From positions 868,001-932,000 of the forward strand of contig JADKJU010000002.1 of the NCBI GenBank assembly GCA_016720855.1: a DNA stretch of 64,000 nt. Reading direction: 5' to 3'. The position numbers were made by a program, and so were the translations under genes. The notes under the pieces were generated by a model. It ran no database searches. It saw only the letters and a program-made list of their open reading frames with translations, and had not been told where the DNA came from. Shown piece by piece: positions 25,220 through 33,961 of this stretch. Every line of letters starts with the position of its first letter. The first letter of the stretch is position 1. The stretch is from Betaproteobacteria bacterium. GTDB taxonomy: Bacteria > Pseudomonadota > Gammaproteobacteria > Burkholderiales > Usitatibacteraceae.

Positions 25220-25264
25220 GGGGGAATTCTAGCGCGGGAAGCGCCTGCCCGGCCTTGAGGAAGG

Positions 25265-26035
25265 TCACATCTGCCGGAAGCGGTGGGCGTAGGCGCGCGA
25301 GACAGGGAGCTCGGTCCTGCGAGTATCCTTCAGGCGCACGAATACCCGCCCGCCCAGGTCGCGCCGGGTGGAAGCAACGAAATTCAGGTTGACGAGGGTG
25401 GAGCGGTGCACTTGCGCGAACGCAGCGGGATCGAGCTGCGTTGCTATATCCGAGAGCGCGGTGCGGATGAGTGACTCCCCGTCTGCCGTCACCACGCACG
25501 TGTACTTGTCCTGCGCCTGGAAGTAGAGGACTTCCTCGACGGGAATCTGGTGCACCTCCTCGCCCTTCAGCGCCCGCACCCAGCGCAGGAATCCTGCGCC
25601 TCCTCCCGGCAGCGAGGCGGCGATCCGGGCGAGAATCTCCCCGATCCCGGGCGGGGTCTCGCGCGCCGCGATCCTGGCCTTCAGGCGCTCGATTGCACGC
25701 GCGAGGCGCTCGTCCGCCACGGGCTTCACGAGGTAATCGACCGCGTTCCGGTCGAAGGCCTCGACCGCGTACCGGTCGAAGGCGGTCACGAAAACCACGT
25801 GGGTGGGGCTTTCGATGCGTGCGGCGAGCTCAAGACCCGTCAGACCCGGCATGCGGATGTCTAGGAAGGCGGCATCCGGCTCGCGTTCGCGAATCGCCGC
25901 GAGCGCCTCGATTCCGTTGCGTGCAGAGGGAAGAAGCGAGGCCTCGGGCCACAGGGCGGCGAGCCGGCCGCGCAGGTACTGCGCGAGCGCTGGCTCGTCG
26001 TCCGCCACGAGGACCTTCGGCGCCGTGGCACTCAT
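25265..26035 (-). CDS. LytTR response regulator, AlgR-like
   Basis: 256 aa. The N-terminal receiver has KVLVADDEPALAQYL, AAFLDIRMPGLTGLEL (phosphoacceptor Asp) and VDYLVKPVADERL. The C-terminal LytTR DNA-binding domain has VLYFQAQDKYTCVVTADGES and FAQVHRSTLVNLNFV. This is the AlgR/LytR architecture. The ATG overlaps the kinase stop by 4 bases, giving a kinase-regulator operon. AlgR of Pseudomonas controls minor-pilin and virulence genes; an AlgR box lies in front of the pilE operon here (2232-2240), suggesting the same job. Confidence 0.9.
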   Translation of the reverse strand: MSATAPKVLVADDEPALAQYLRGRLAALWPEASLLPSARNGIEALAAIREREPDAAFLDIRMPGLTGLELAARIESPTHVVFVTAFDRYAVEAFDRNAVDYLVKPVADERLARAIERLKARIAARETPPGIGEILARIAASLPGGGAGFLRWVRALKGEEVHQIPVEEVLYFQAQDKYTCVVTADGESLIRTALSDIATQLDPAAFAQVHRSTLVNLNFVASTRRDLGGRVFVRLKDTRRTELPVSRAYAHRFRQM

Positions 26036-27201
26036 GGCGCGGCCACCGGAAATTCAAGGGCGACGACCGTGCCTTGCGGCACGTTGTCGCGCACCGAGAG
26101 CCGGGCCGCCTCGCCGTGCGACAGGCGCAGCCGCTCGCGCACGTTGGCGAGCCCGACTCCGCCTGCCGTCGCGTCGGAGAATCCCACCCCCGTGTCGGCG
26201 ATTTCGAGGAGCAACCGGCCTTCGATCCTGCGAGCCCGCAATTCGATCGTGCCACCCTCGACCTTCGGCTCGATCCCGTGCCGGATCGCGTTTTCGACAA
26301 CAGGCTGGACGAGCATCGGCGCGATCTCGATAGCGGCGAGCTCGGCCGGCAGGTCCATGCGGACCTCGAGGCGATCGCCCATGCGGATCTTCAGGACCTC
26401 GAGGAAATCGCGGATGAGGGAGAACTCGTCGGCGAGCGACGTGCTGGTTCGCCGCGTCCCGGCGAGCGTGGCGCGCAGGAAGCGAATGAAGGTCTCCAGC
26501 ATGTGCCGCGCGCGCGCCGGATCCGCGTCGATGAGGCTCGTCACGTTGGCGAGCGTATTGAAGAGGAAGTGCGGCTCGATCTGCGCCTGCAGGGCGCGCA
26601 GGTTCGCGACCGTGGCCTCGCGCTCGATATCCGCCGCGCGGCGTTGCTCGCGCGCGAGCGCCGCCTCCGCGAGTGCGCTCTTCTGGCGCCAGAAGAAGAT
26701 GATCCCGATCACGATCGAGATCACCAGGCTCGTCATCGCGATGGCGAGGATCCAGCCAGGATCTCCCAGTCGCGGCAGGATTTGGTGCCCCAGCAGCCCG
26801 GTGGCGAGCCAGAACCCGATGACCACGCCCGCGGTGCTGATCGTCATGTAGTAGGCGGTGACGATAACGCGGCCGGAGCGCAGGACCGCCGGCTCGATCG
26901 TCCGCCCGGCAAGCATGAAAATCAGGTGCAGCGTGTAGCCGACGCACATCGAGACCACGAAGTTGATCCACAGCCAGTTCGCCGACGGCAGCCGCCAGTT
27001 CGACGCGAGTCCGAAGAAGGTGAACAGGACCGCGAAGCCCATGCTCCAGATGAAGGTGTAGAGGAGATTGCGCGCGAAACCCGGCTTCCAGCGCCTGAAC
27101 CAGGGGAACATCTCGAGCGGGTGCGAGCCGGCGCGCGCGCGCAGAACCTGTTCGCGCTCCGCAGGGGAGAAGACAGGGTTGAAATTCGCCATGGCGAGCA
27201 T
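26032..27201 (-). CDS. LytS/AlgZ-like sensor histidine kinase
   Basis: 389 aa; ATG at 27201, or 27192. Four predicted membrane helices in the first 170 residues, then a coiled linker (ALAEAALAREQRRAADIER). The His_kinase domain LQAQIEPHFLFNTLANVTSLI carries the phospho-His, and the ATPase domain has VVENAIRHGIEP (N box) and GVGLANVRERL (G box). This is the AlgZ/FimS/LytS type. It lies directly upstream of its LytTR partner. The N-terminal cytosolic stretch before the first helix is unusually long (about 45 residues). Confidence 0.88.
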   Translation of the reverse strand: MLAMANFNPVFSPAEREQVLRARAGSHPLEMFPWFRRWKPGFARNLLYTFIWSMGFAVLFTFFGLASNWRLPSANWLWINFVVSMCVGYTLHLIFMLAGRTIEPAVLRSGRVIVTAYYMTISTAGVVIGFWLATGLLGHQILPRLGDPGWILAIAMTSLVISIVIGIIFFWRQKSALAEAALAREQRRAADIEREATVANLRALQAQIEPHFLFNTLANVTSLIDADPARARHMLETFIRFLRATLAGTRRTSTSLADEFSLIRDFLEVLKIRMGDRLEVRMDLPAELAAIEIAPMLVQPVVENAIRHGIEPKVEGGTIELRARRIEGRLLLEIADTGVGFSDATAGGVGLANVRERLRLSHGEAARLSVRDNVPQGTVVALEFPVAAP

Positions 27202-27316
27202 CCTATCCCGGGAAGGCTCGCCGGGAAGCCGGGATGCGACGGACGGGCCGTCGAGGGCGCCGGTGGCGCCAGCCCGGCGCCAACGATCCTGCTACGACGG
27301 GCGAAAAGACCTCGGG

Positions 27317-27322
27317 TAGAAT
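27317..27322 (+). promoter_or_regulatory. -10 element for tRNA-Gly/mutY
   Basis: TAGAAT, 12 bases before the tRNA 5' end, gives a start near 27329. No clear -35 is seen at normal spacing. Confidence 0.4.
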
Positions 27323-27333
27323 GGCGCCTCGCT

Positions 27334-27407
27334 GCGGGTGTAGCTCAATGGCAGAGCAGAAGCTTCCCAAGCTTACGACGAGGGTTCGATTCCCTTCACC
27401 CGCTCCA
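27334..27407 (+). tRNA. tRNA-Gly (anticodon CCC)
   Basis: GCGGGTG/CACCCGC acceptor stem, D arm TAGCTCAATGGCAGAGC, anticodon loop TTCCCAA (CCC), T arm GAGGGTTCGATTCCCTT and encoded CCA; 74 nt. The anticodon stem GAAGC/GCTTA is closed by an A that mispairs with the first G. The mutY ATG begins 12 bases after the CCA. Confidence 0.96.
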
Positions 27408-27419
27408 AAACCCCCTGCA

Positions 27420-28478
27420 ATGCCTTCCCGGACTCCCTCTTTCGCCGCCCGCATCGTTGCGTGGCAGCGTCGCCACGGCCGCAGCGACCTTCCCTGGCAG
27501 GGCACGCGCGACCCGTACCGGATCTGGATCTCGGAGATCATGCTGCAGCAGACCCAGGTGGCGACCGCCATCCCCTATTTCGATCGCTTTCTGGCGCGCT
27601 TCCCCGACGTGGCGGCGCTCGCCGCGGTTCCCGAGGATGAGGTCATGCGCCTGTGGAGCGGGCTGGGCTACTACGCCCGGGCCCGCAACCTGCACCGGGC
27701 CGCGCGTGCGATCGTCGCGGAGCATGGCGGGCGTTTTCCCCTGTCGATGAAGGAAGCGCTTGTCCTGCCGGGCATCGGCCGCTCCACCGCCGCTGCGATC
27801 CTGGTCTTCTCGACCGGAGAAGCGCACGCGATCCTCGACGGAAATGTGAAGCGGGTGTTCGCGCGCCATTTCGGGATTCCGGGGGCCGTCGACTCCGCGG
27901 CGACGCTGGCGCAGCTGTGGCGGCTGGCGGAGTCGCTTGTGCCCCCGAAAGACGCCGAGCGCTACACGCAGGGCCTGATGGATCTTGGGGCCACCGTCTG
28001 CACGCGGACGAATCCGGGCTGCGCGAACTGTCCCGTCCGGAGCAGTTGCGTTGCCCTTCGCGACGGGCGCATCGCTCAGCTTCCAGGCCGGAAGCCCGCG
28101 CGTACTTCGCCGGTCCGCGAGGTGGCGATGCTCGTCATTGTTTCTCGCGGCGAGGTGCTGGTCGAGAAGCGCCCCTCCCCGGGGATCTGGGGCGGACTGT
28201 GGAGCCTTCCCGAGGCGCCCGTCAATGCGGAGCCTGCGGCGTGGGCAGCGAAGGTCCTGGGGCTGCGCGTGGACCGCGCCGATGCCCTGGAGCCGTTCAA
28301 GCATGCGTTCACCCACTTCACGTTGGGCGCGAAGCCGTGGCTACTCCGGTTGAAGGGCAAGGTCCCGGCTGCGCGCGAGGCGGGCGCGATGTGGCTTCCC
28401 CTGCAGGAAGTCGCGGCAGCCGCGCTTCCGGCGCCGGTGAAGCGGCTTCTTGCGCGCCTGGCCAGGGCGCGCGCCTAG
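27420..28478 (+). CDS. mutY: A/G-specific adenine DNA glycosylase
   Basis: 352 aa. Removes adenine mispaired with 8-oxoguanine. HhH-GPD domain with ISEIMLQQTQV (catalytic Glu), LPGIGRSTAAAIL helix-hairpin-helix, AILDGNVKRV (catalytic Asp), and the [4Fe-4S] ligands CTRTNPGCANCPVRSSC in C-x6-C-x2-C-x5-C spacing. The C-terminal NUDIX-like domain includes EKRPSPGIWGGLWSLPE and HAFTHFTLG. It is probably read from the tRNA-Gly promoter; no good ribosome site precedes the ATG. The stop overlaps the convergent LON-domain gene by 4 bases. Confidence 0.95.
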   Translation: MPSRTPSFAARIVAWQRRHGRSDLPWQGTRDPYRIWISEIMLQQTQVATAIPYFDRFLARFPDVAALAAVPEDEVMRLWSGLGYYARARNLHRAARAIVAEHGGRFPLSMKEALVLPGIGRSTAAAILVFSTGEAHAILDGNVKRVFARHFGIPGAVDSAATLAQLWRLAESLVPPKDAERYTQGLMDLGATVCTRTNPGCANCPVRSSCVALRDGRIAQLPGRKPARTSPVREVAMLVIVSRGEVLVEKRPSPGIWGGLWSLPEAPVNAEPAAWAAKVLGLRVDRADALEPFKHAFTHFTLGAKPWLLRLKGKVPAAREAGAMWLPLQEVAAAALPAPVKRLLARLARARA

Positions 28479-29095
28479 CCGAGCAGTTTCCGCTCGATCA
28501 GGAAGCGGTGCAGGACCGCGAGGCGCGCGCCGGGGTCGGTGAGTTCCAGCAGCTTCTGCTTCGCGTCGTTTCGAAGCGGCAGGATTTCGGCGAGGCGGAA
28601 GCCCACCCAGCTCGCCTCGTCGTATCGAAAGGGCTGCGCGAAGCGCGCCGGGCCCAGGGCGGCCACGACGCTGCGCACGAAGTCGGCACATGGCGCGAGC
28701 TCGGGCGTCTGCACGGGGCCTTCGGCGGGAATGCGCTCGATCTCGCCCAGGATCAGCCCCGAGGGCGTGGTCTTCGTCGCGAGCAGGCGCAAACGCTCCA
28801 GCCCTTCGGCCGTCACCTTGAGAATGCCGACGGTTTCCATGTCCCAATCCGCCATTCGCGCGAGGCATCCCACCGGCTCCGGGACCGCGGGCGTGCCCAC
28901 CTCGGCGCCCTCCCGGATGAGGCAGACCCCGAACACGGAATCGTCCTTGAGACAGGCTTTGGCCATTTCCAGGTAGCGCTGCTCGAAGATGCGGAGCGGC
29001 AGGCGCATTCCCGGGTATAGCACGGTCGAAAGCGGGAACAAGGGCACGGTCTCGACGGGCCTGGTCCCCGCGGAGAGGAGGTTCATGACAAGCAC
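28475..29095 (-). CDS. LON peptidase substrate-binding domain protein
   Basis: 206 aa from ATG 29095 (ATG 29086 also possible). It contains only the Lon N-terminal (LAN) domain: VPLFPLSTVLYPGMRLPLRIFEQRYLEM, FGVCLIREGAEVG, VKVTAEGLERLRL-like KVTAEGLERLRLL, then a helical tail. There is no AAA or Lon protease domain. Such stand-alone LAN proteins are widespread in betaproteobacteria; the function is unknown, probably protein binding. It lies 13 bases downstream of rapZ. Confidence 0.85.
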   Translation of the reverse strand: MLVMNLLSAGTRPVETVPLFPLSTVLYPGMRLPLRIFEQRYLEMAKACLKDDSVFGVCLIREGAEVGTPAVPEPVGCLARMADWDMETVGILKVTAEGLERLRLLATKTTPSGLILGEIERIPAEGPVQTPELAPCADFVRSVVAALGPARFAQPFRYDEASWVGFRLAEILPLRNDAKQKLLELTDPGARLAVLHRFLIERKLLG

Positions 29096-29108
29096 GTCCG
29101 GCGCGTCC

Positions 29109-29951
29109 CTATTCCCGCTCGAGGTCTCGGTGGCGGACGATCAGCGGGTGATTGGGGCGCAGGAGATCGGCGAGACCCTCCACGAGATACACGGAGCGGT
29201 GGCGCCCTCCGGTGCAGCCGATGGCCACCGTGAGGGCGGCGCGGCGATCGAGCGTGAACTTCGGCAGCCAGCGCTCCATGAATCGGTGGATGTCATCGAG
29301 CAGCAGGCGAGCCTGCGTCTCGCGCTCGAGGAAGGAGGCCACCTCCGGGTCGCGGCCTGATTTCGGCCGCAACTGCGGGTCGTAATACGGGTTGGGCAGG
29401 AAGCGCGCGTCGAAGACGAAATCCGCGTTGAGCGGCACGCCGCCCTTGAAGCCGAAGGACTCCAGGCACACCACCAGGCGCGACGGATCGGTCACGAGGA
29501 GGTCGTGGATCCATGCGCGAAGCTGCACCGGAGTCAGGGAGCTCGTATCCACGCGATGGCCCAGTTCCGCGATGGGTGCGAGCAGGGAGCGCTCCATCGC
29601 GATGGCCTCTTCCAGCGTGCGGCCCTCGCCTGCCAGCGGGTGAGGTCGGCGCGTCTCGGAAAAGCGTCGCACCAGGCTCGCGTCGCTCGCGTCGAGGAAG
29701 ACAAGGCGCACATCGGCGCCGTTGGCGCGTTCTTCCTCCACGACTTTCGGAAGGATTCCGATCGTGTCGGCGCTGCGCGCATCGGCGCTCACCGCGACGC
29801 GCGGCTCTCCGCGCGAGGCAACCCAGGACACCAGCCCGCCGATGAGGCTGGGCGGGAGGTTGTCGACGCAGAAATAGCCCGCGTCCTCGAGCGCCTTGAG
29901 GGCGACGCTCTTCCCCGAGCCGGATACGCCACTGACGAGAGTGAGCTGCAT
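29109..29951 (-). CDS. rapZ: RNase adapter protein RapZ
   Basis: 280 aa. Walker A GVSGSGKSVAL (residues 8-18), AGYFCVDNLPPSL, FLDASDASLVRRFSETRRPHPL, and the C-terminal LPNPYYDPQLRP and IGCTGGRHRSVYLVE typical of RapZ/YvcJ. RapZ binds small RNAs and directs RNase E (GlmZ decay in enterics), and senses glucosamine-6-phosphate. The stop of hprK overlaps its start by one base. It forms the end of the rpoN-hpf-ptsN-hprK-rapZ cluster. Confidence 0.95.
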   Translation of the reverse strand: MQLTLVSGVSGSGKSVALKALEDAGYFCVDNLPPSLIGGLVSWVASRGEPRVAVSADARSADTIGILPKVVEEERANGADVRLVFLDASDASLVRRFSETRRPHPLAGEGRTLEEAIAMERSLLAPIAELGHRVDTSSLTPVQLRAWIHDLLVTDPSRLVVCLESFGFKGGVPLNADFVFDARFLPNPYYDPQLRPKSGRDPEVASFLERETQARLLLDDIHRFMERWLPKFTLDRRAALTVAIGCTGGRHRSVYLVEGLADLLRPNHPLIVRHRDLERE

Positions 29952-30916
29952 CAGTCGCCTCGCGGCTCGCGGTCGGGGGAATCGCCGGCGCGCATGGCGG
30001 CCGCCTGGCGCGAGATGAAGTCGCGTGTCGAATCGATGCCCCGGGTCATCAGGATGTGGTTGCGAACGGCGGCCTCGACCAGCACCGCGAGGTTACGGCC
30101 CGGCGCGACCGTGAACGTCACGGTCGGGATCTCCACGCCCAGGACGGTCCGCGTGCCGGAGCGCGTGGCGAGGCGCTCGCGCTCCCGGTAGCCTTCCGTC
30201 GGAAATTCGAGATGGACGATGAGGCGCAAAGCCTTGCGCGGGCGCACGGCCGTCTCGCCGAAGATGGAGCGGATGTTCAGGACGCCCAGGCCCCTCACCT
30301 CGAGGAAGTCGCGCAGCATGGGCGGGCAGCGGCCCTGCACCGTCTCCGGACCGATCTGCTGCAGTTCCACGACGTCGTCGGCCACCAGGCCGTGGCCGCG
30401 CGAGACGAGCTCCAGCGCGAGTTCGCTCTTGCCGATCGAGGATTCGCCCGTGATGAGGACCCCGATCTCCAGGACGTCCAGGAAGACACCGTGCAGCGAA
30501 GTCACCTCGCCCAGCTCGCCCTGCAGGTACGGGCGCAGGACGTTGATCACCTGCTGGCTCGACTCGCGCGCGGCGAGAAGGGGAATGGCAGCCTTCGTCG
30601 CGGCACGTTCCAGCGCGGACGGGACGGCAAGGTCGTCGCCGACGACGATGCACAGCGTGTCGCCGCCCGCCAGGCGATCGAGCATCTCGTTGCGTGCCGC
30701 TTCGCTCATCCGCGCGATGTAATCGAGCTCGCTCGATCCGAGCACCTGGACGATGAGCGGGTGGATGAGGTTCAGGTGGCCGATGAGCCCCAGTCCCGGC
30801 CGCGAGAGCATCTCGTTGGTGAGCTCGCGGTGGCTGCCCGAGGCGCCCGCGGCCCAGGCTAGCCCCAGGCGTTCGCGCCGGTCCTCAAAGAGCTGCTGAA
30901 CGCTGAGGCGTGGCAT
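29951..30916 (-). CDS. hprK: HPr kinase/phosphorylase
   Basis: 321 aa from ATG 30916 (MPRLSVQQLFEDRRERLGLAW); the frame overlaps the ptsN end by 32 bases. The P-loop is ITGESSIGKSELALEL, a slight variant (Ser for the usual Gly before the Ile/Leu). The C-terminal RGLGVLNIRSIFGETAVR is the HprK signature. It phosphorylates a regulatory serine of HPr; in proteobacteria this belongs to a truncated PTS with PtsN. Its HPr partner gene is not in the window. Confidence 0.93.
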   Translation of the reverse strand: MPRLSVQQLFEDRRERLGLAWAAGASGSHRELTNEMLSRPGLGLIGHLNLIHPLIVQVLGSSELDYIARMSEAARNEMLDRLAGGDTLCIVVGDDLAVPSALERAATKAAIPLLAARESSQQVINVLRPYLQGELGEVTSLHGVFLDVLEIGVLITGESSIGKSELALELVSRGHGLVADDVVELQQIGPETVQGRCPPMLRDFLEVRGLGVLNIRSIFGETAVRPRKALRLIVHLEFPTEGYRERERLATRSGTRTVLGVEIPTVTFTVAPGRNLAVLVEAAVRNHILMTRGIDSTRDFISRQAAAMRAGDSPDREPRGD

Positions 30917-31370
30917 ACGGCGACCACTGCGTGAGCAGGCGGTGGGCCGCGTCGGCGTCGCCCGCGGCAAGGAGGCGTTCGCGCAACTCGCCGTCGCTGA
31001 ACATCTGGGCCAGGTCCGACAGGATCTCCAGGTGCTGCTCGGTGGCGTGCTCGGGAACCAGCATCGCCAGGACGAGCCGAACCGGCTGGCCATCCGGAGA
31101 TTCGAAGGGCACGGGCGACTGCGTGCGCACGAAAGCGCATAGCGTTTCCTTGAGGTTCTTCAGCCGGCCGTGCGGGATGGCGACTCCGTAGCCCAGCCCC
31201 GTCGACCCCAGCTTCTCGCGGTCGAAGAGGCTGTCGAAGACGCGCGCTCGCGGGATCTGCCTGGAGTTCTCGAACAGGAGTCCGATCTGCTCGAAAAGCC
31301 GCTTCTTGCTGCCCACGTCGAGATCCAGCGCGACGTGTGCGGGGGGAAGCAGGGGCGAGAGCCTGTTCAT
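30885..31370 (-). CDS. ptsN: PTS IIA-like nitrogen-regulatory protein PtsN
   Basis: 161 aa from ATG 31370 (MNRLSPLLPPAHVALDLDVGS). EIIA(Ntr) fold: SKKRLFEQIGLLFENS, FDSLFDREKLGSTGLGYGVAIPHGRL with the phosphoacceptor His in AIPHGR, and LAMLVPEHATEQHLEILSDLA. It links phosphate flow to potassium and nitrogen control and lies next to rpoN as in most proteobacteria. Confidence 0.93.
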   Translation of the reverse strand: MNRLSPLLPPAHVALDLDVGSKKRLFEQIGLLFENSRQIPRARVFDSLFDREKLGSTGLGYGVAIPHGRLKNLKETLCAFVRTQSPVPFESPDGQPVRLVLAMLVPEHATEQHLEILSDLAQMFSDGELRERLLAAGDADAAHRLLTQWSPYATPQRSAAL

Positions 31371-31401
31371 CGGGGTAATCCCGGACGAATCCGCCTGCGC
31401 C

Positions 31402-31722
31402 TCAGGTGCCGGTTCGCTTGTTGCTGGCCGCATGGCGCCCCTCCTGGAACTTCTCCTTGTGCTTGATGATCTGGCGGTCGAGCTTGTCCACCAGGGCGTC
31501 TATCGCGGCATACATGTCGGCATCGTGGCACTCCACGTGAATATCCTTCCCCGAAACATGGACGGTCGCTTCGATCATCTGGTCGAGCTTCTGCACAGAA
31601 ATGATCACGTTCATGTCGATGACCTGATCGAAATGCCGCTTGATCCGTCCGAGCTTGGAGACGACGTATTCGCGGATCGACGGCGTGATTTCGACGTGGT
31701 GTCCGGTAAGTTGGAGGTTCAT
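31402..31722 (-). CDS. hpf: Ribosome hibernation promoting factor (short form)
   Basis: 106 aa. MNLQLTGHHVEITPSIREYV, KLGRIKRHFDQVIDMNVI, VHVSGKDIHVECHDADMYAAIDALVDKL, then a basic tail (KHKEKFQEGRH). This is the S30EA/HPF domain without the long C-terminal domain. It binds the 30S A/P sites in stationary phase. It lies 22 bases downstream of rpoN in the standard gene order. Confidence 0.94.
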   Translation of the reverse strand: MNLQLTGHHVEITPSIREYVVSKLGRIKRHFDQVIDMNVIISVQKLDQMIEATVHVSGKDIHVECHDADMYAAIDALVDKLDRQIIKHKEKFQEGRHAASNKRTGT

Positions 31723-31744
31723 CGAGTGCTCCTTTGCGTTGCGT

Positions 31745-33151
31745 TCAGAGGGACTTTCTCATGTTTGCGGGATGGATGTGCATCGCCTCGCGATACTTCG
31801 CCACTGTCCTTCGTGCAACCTGGATTCCCTGCTGCGCGAGGATGTCCGAGATGCGGTGGTCCGAAAGCGGCTTCCTGCCGTCCTCGGCGGCCACGAGCTG
31901 CTTGATGAGCGCCCGGATCGCCGTCGAGGAGCACGCGCCGCCCGTATCGGTGGCGACGTGGCTGCCGAAGAAGTACTTGAGCTCGAACATGCCGCGCGTG
32001 GTCAGCATGTACTTCTGCGTGGTCACGCGCGAGATCGTGGATTCGTGCAGGCCCACGGCCTCGGCGATCTCGCGCAGCACGAGTGGGCGCATGGCGACCT
32101 CGCCGTGCTCGAAGAAGTTCCTCTGCCGGTCCACGATGGCCTGGGTCACGCGCAGGATCGTGTCGAAGCGCTGCTGCACGTTCTTGATGAGCCAGCGCGC
32201 CTCCTGAAGCTGACCGGAGAGGTTCCTGCCGCCGTTGTCGCGCGAGGCGTGCAGGAGGTCGGCATACATCTTGTTGATGCGAAGCCGCGGCATCGCGTCG
32301 CGGTTGAGCTGCGCGACCCAGCGGCCGCCCACCTTCTTCACGGTGACGTCGGGCATCACGTACCTTACGTCGCCCTCGCCCCACGCGCGGCCGGGTTTCG
32401 GGTCGAGCGTCAGGATGAGTGCGCGTACCTCGCGCAGCTCCTCGTCGGTGATGCCGAGCAGTCGCTTCAGCTTGTTGAAATCGCGGGCCGCGAGCATGTC
32501 CAGGTGGCGCGAGGCCAGCTCGATCGCGCAGCCGCGGTGGGGCGTGGCCGGATCCATCGCCTTCAACTGCAGCACGAGGCACTCGGCCAGATCCCTGGCG
32601 CACACGCCGGCCGGCTCCAGGTTCTGCACCTGGCGAAGGGCGATCGAGACTTCCTCGACCTCGAGGTCCGGGATTTCCGACAGGCCGGAGGCGTGCAGTT
32701 CCTCCAGGCTTGCCGTGAGGTACCCGTCGCCGTCCAGGTTCGTGATCACGAGAAGGGCCAGGCGCTTGTCGCGCTCGCTCATCGCGGTGAGCTGCAATTG
32801 CCGGATGAGGGCTTCCTGCAGCGCAGGCTCGGCTGCGGCGATTTCCGTGAAGTCGTCTCGATCCTCGTCATTGCGCCGGGTGCCGCCCGAGGGTTCGTCC
32901 CCGAAGGAAATCGAGTCCTCGGGCTGCGCGGAGGACTCGGTCTCGGAGGAGGGCGCGGCATCGGCGCCCGGGGCGGCAGGCGCTTCGTCGCCGGCGAGGT
33001 CGGCGCGCTCGAGGAGCGGATTTTCGGCCAGGTAGCGCTCGAGCTCCTGGTTCAGCTCGACCGTCGACAGCTGGAGCAACCGGATCGATTGCTGCAGCTG
33101 CGGCGTAAGCGTGAGATGCTGGGATAGCTTGAGCTGGAGGCTGTGCTTCAT
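31745..33151 (-). CDS. rpoN: RNA polymerase sigma-54 factor
   Basis: 468 aa. Region I is Gln/Leu-rich (SLQLKLSQHLTLTPQLQQSIRLLQL), an acidic region II runs about residues 50-105, and the core-binding and DNA-binding domains follow. The RpoN box ARRTVAKYRE reads the -24 element, near the end of the protein. All parts are intact. It should read the -24/-12 promoter at 39678-39693 together with an activator such as the regulator at 56771-58222. Confidence 0.97.
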   Translation of the reverse strand: MKHSLQLKLSQHLTLTPQLQQSIRLLQLSTVELNQELERYLAENPLLERADLAGDEAPAAPGADAAPSSETESSAQPEDSISFGDEPSGGTRRNDEDRDDFTEIAAAEPALQEALIRQLQLTAMSERDKRLALLVITNLDGDGYLTASLEELHASGLSEIPDLEVEEVSIALRQVQNLEPAGVCARDLAECLVLQLKAMDPATPHRGCAIELASRHLDMLAARDFNKLKRLLGITDEELREVRALILTLDPKPGRAWGEGDVRYVMPDVTVKKVGGRWVAQLNRDAMPRLRINKMYADLLHASRDNGGRNLSGQLQEARWLIKNVQQRFDTILRVTQAIVDRQRNFFEHGEVAMRPLVLREIAEAVGLHESTISRVTTQKYMLTTRGMFELKYFFGSHVATDTGGACSSTAIRALIKQLVAAEDGRKPLSDHRISDILAQQGIQVARRTVAKYREAMHIHPANMRKSL

Positions 33152-33184
33152 TTCGAGCGCCGCAGGGGGTAAGACGCGAGTCCG

Positions 33185-33961
33185 CTAGAGGCGGAAATTC
33201 TCCCCGAGATAGACCTTTCGGACAGCCTCATTGTAGATGATTTCGTCAGGCTTCCCGAATGCGAGGACGGTGCCCTGGTTGATGATGTAGGCGTGGTCGC
33301 AGATGCCGAGCGTCTCCCGTACGTTGTGGTCCGTGATGAGGACGCCGATTCCGCGTTCCTTCAGGAAGCGGATGATCTGCTGGATGTCGAGGACCGCGAT
33401 GGGATCGACGCCGGCAAAGGGCTCGTCGAGGAGGATGAAGCGCGGGTTCGTGGCGAGCGCGCGGGCGATCTCGACGCGGCGCCGTTCGCCGCCCGAAAGC
33501 GACAGCGCCGGGCTCGCGCGCAGGTGACCGATGTGCAGGTCGTCCAGCAGGTTCTCCAGGCGCGCGTCGATCTCCTCTTCTCCCAGCCCCTGCAATTCCA
33601 GTACCGCCTGGATGTTCTGCGCAACGTTCAGGCGGCGGAAGATCGAGGCTTCCTGCGGCAGGTAGGAGAGCCCCAGGCGCGAACGACGATAGATCGGCAG
33701 GTGCGTGACGTCCCGGTCATCGAGCCGGACGGAGCCCTGGTCGATCGGGACGAGGCCCAGGATCATGTAGAAGCAGGTGGTCTTTCCGGCGCCGTTGGGC
33801 CCGAGCAGGCCGACGACTTCGCCGCTTTCGACCGTGAGCGAGACATCCGAGACCACCGTGCGCTTCTTGTAGCGCTTCATGAGCGCTTCGACGCGCAGCA
33901 CGGAAGACTTCGGTTCGTATTGCACGAGAGAGAGGCGCTGGGCGGAAGCGCTCGCGGTCAT
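33185..33961 (-). CDS. lptB: LPS export ABC transporter ATPase LptB
   Basis: 258 aa. Walker A GPNGAGKTT, Q-loop LSYLPQEASIF, signature LSLSGGERRR, Walker B FILLDEPFAGVDP, and switch His ITDHNVRETL, all as in LptB. It powers extraction of LPS from the inner membrane with LptFG (not in the window). It overlaps lptA by 4 bases. The N-terminus has about 20 extra residues before the usual start, so a start at MKRYKK or nearby is possible. Confidence 0.95.
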   Translation of the reverse strand: MTASASAQRLSLVQYEPKSSVLRVEALMKRYKKRTVVSDVSLTVESGEVVGLLGPNGAGKTTCFYMILGLVPIDQGSVRLDDRDVTHLPIYRRSRLGLSYLPQEASIFRRLNVAQNIQAVLELQGLGEEEIDARLENLLDDLHIGHLRASPALSLSGGERRRVEIARALATNPRFILLDEPFAGVDPIAVLDIQQIIRFLKERGIGVLITDHNVRETLGICDHAYIINQGTVLAFGKPDEIIYNEAVRKVYLGENFRL

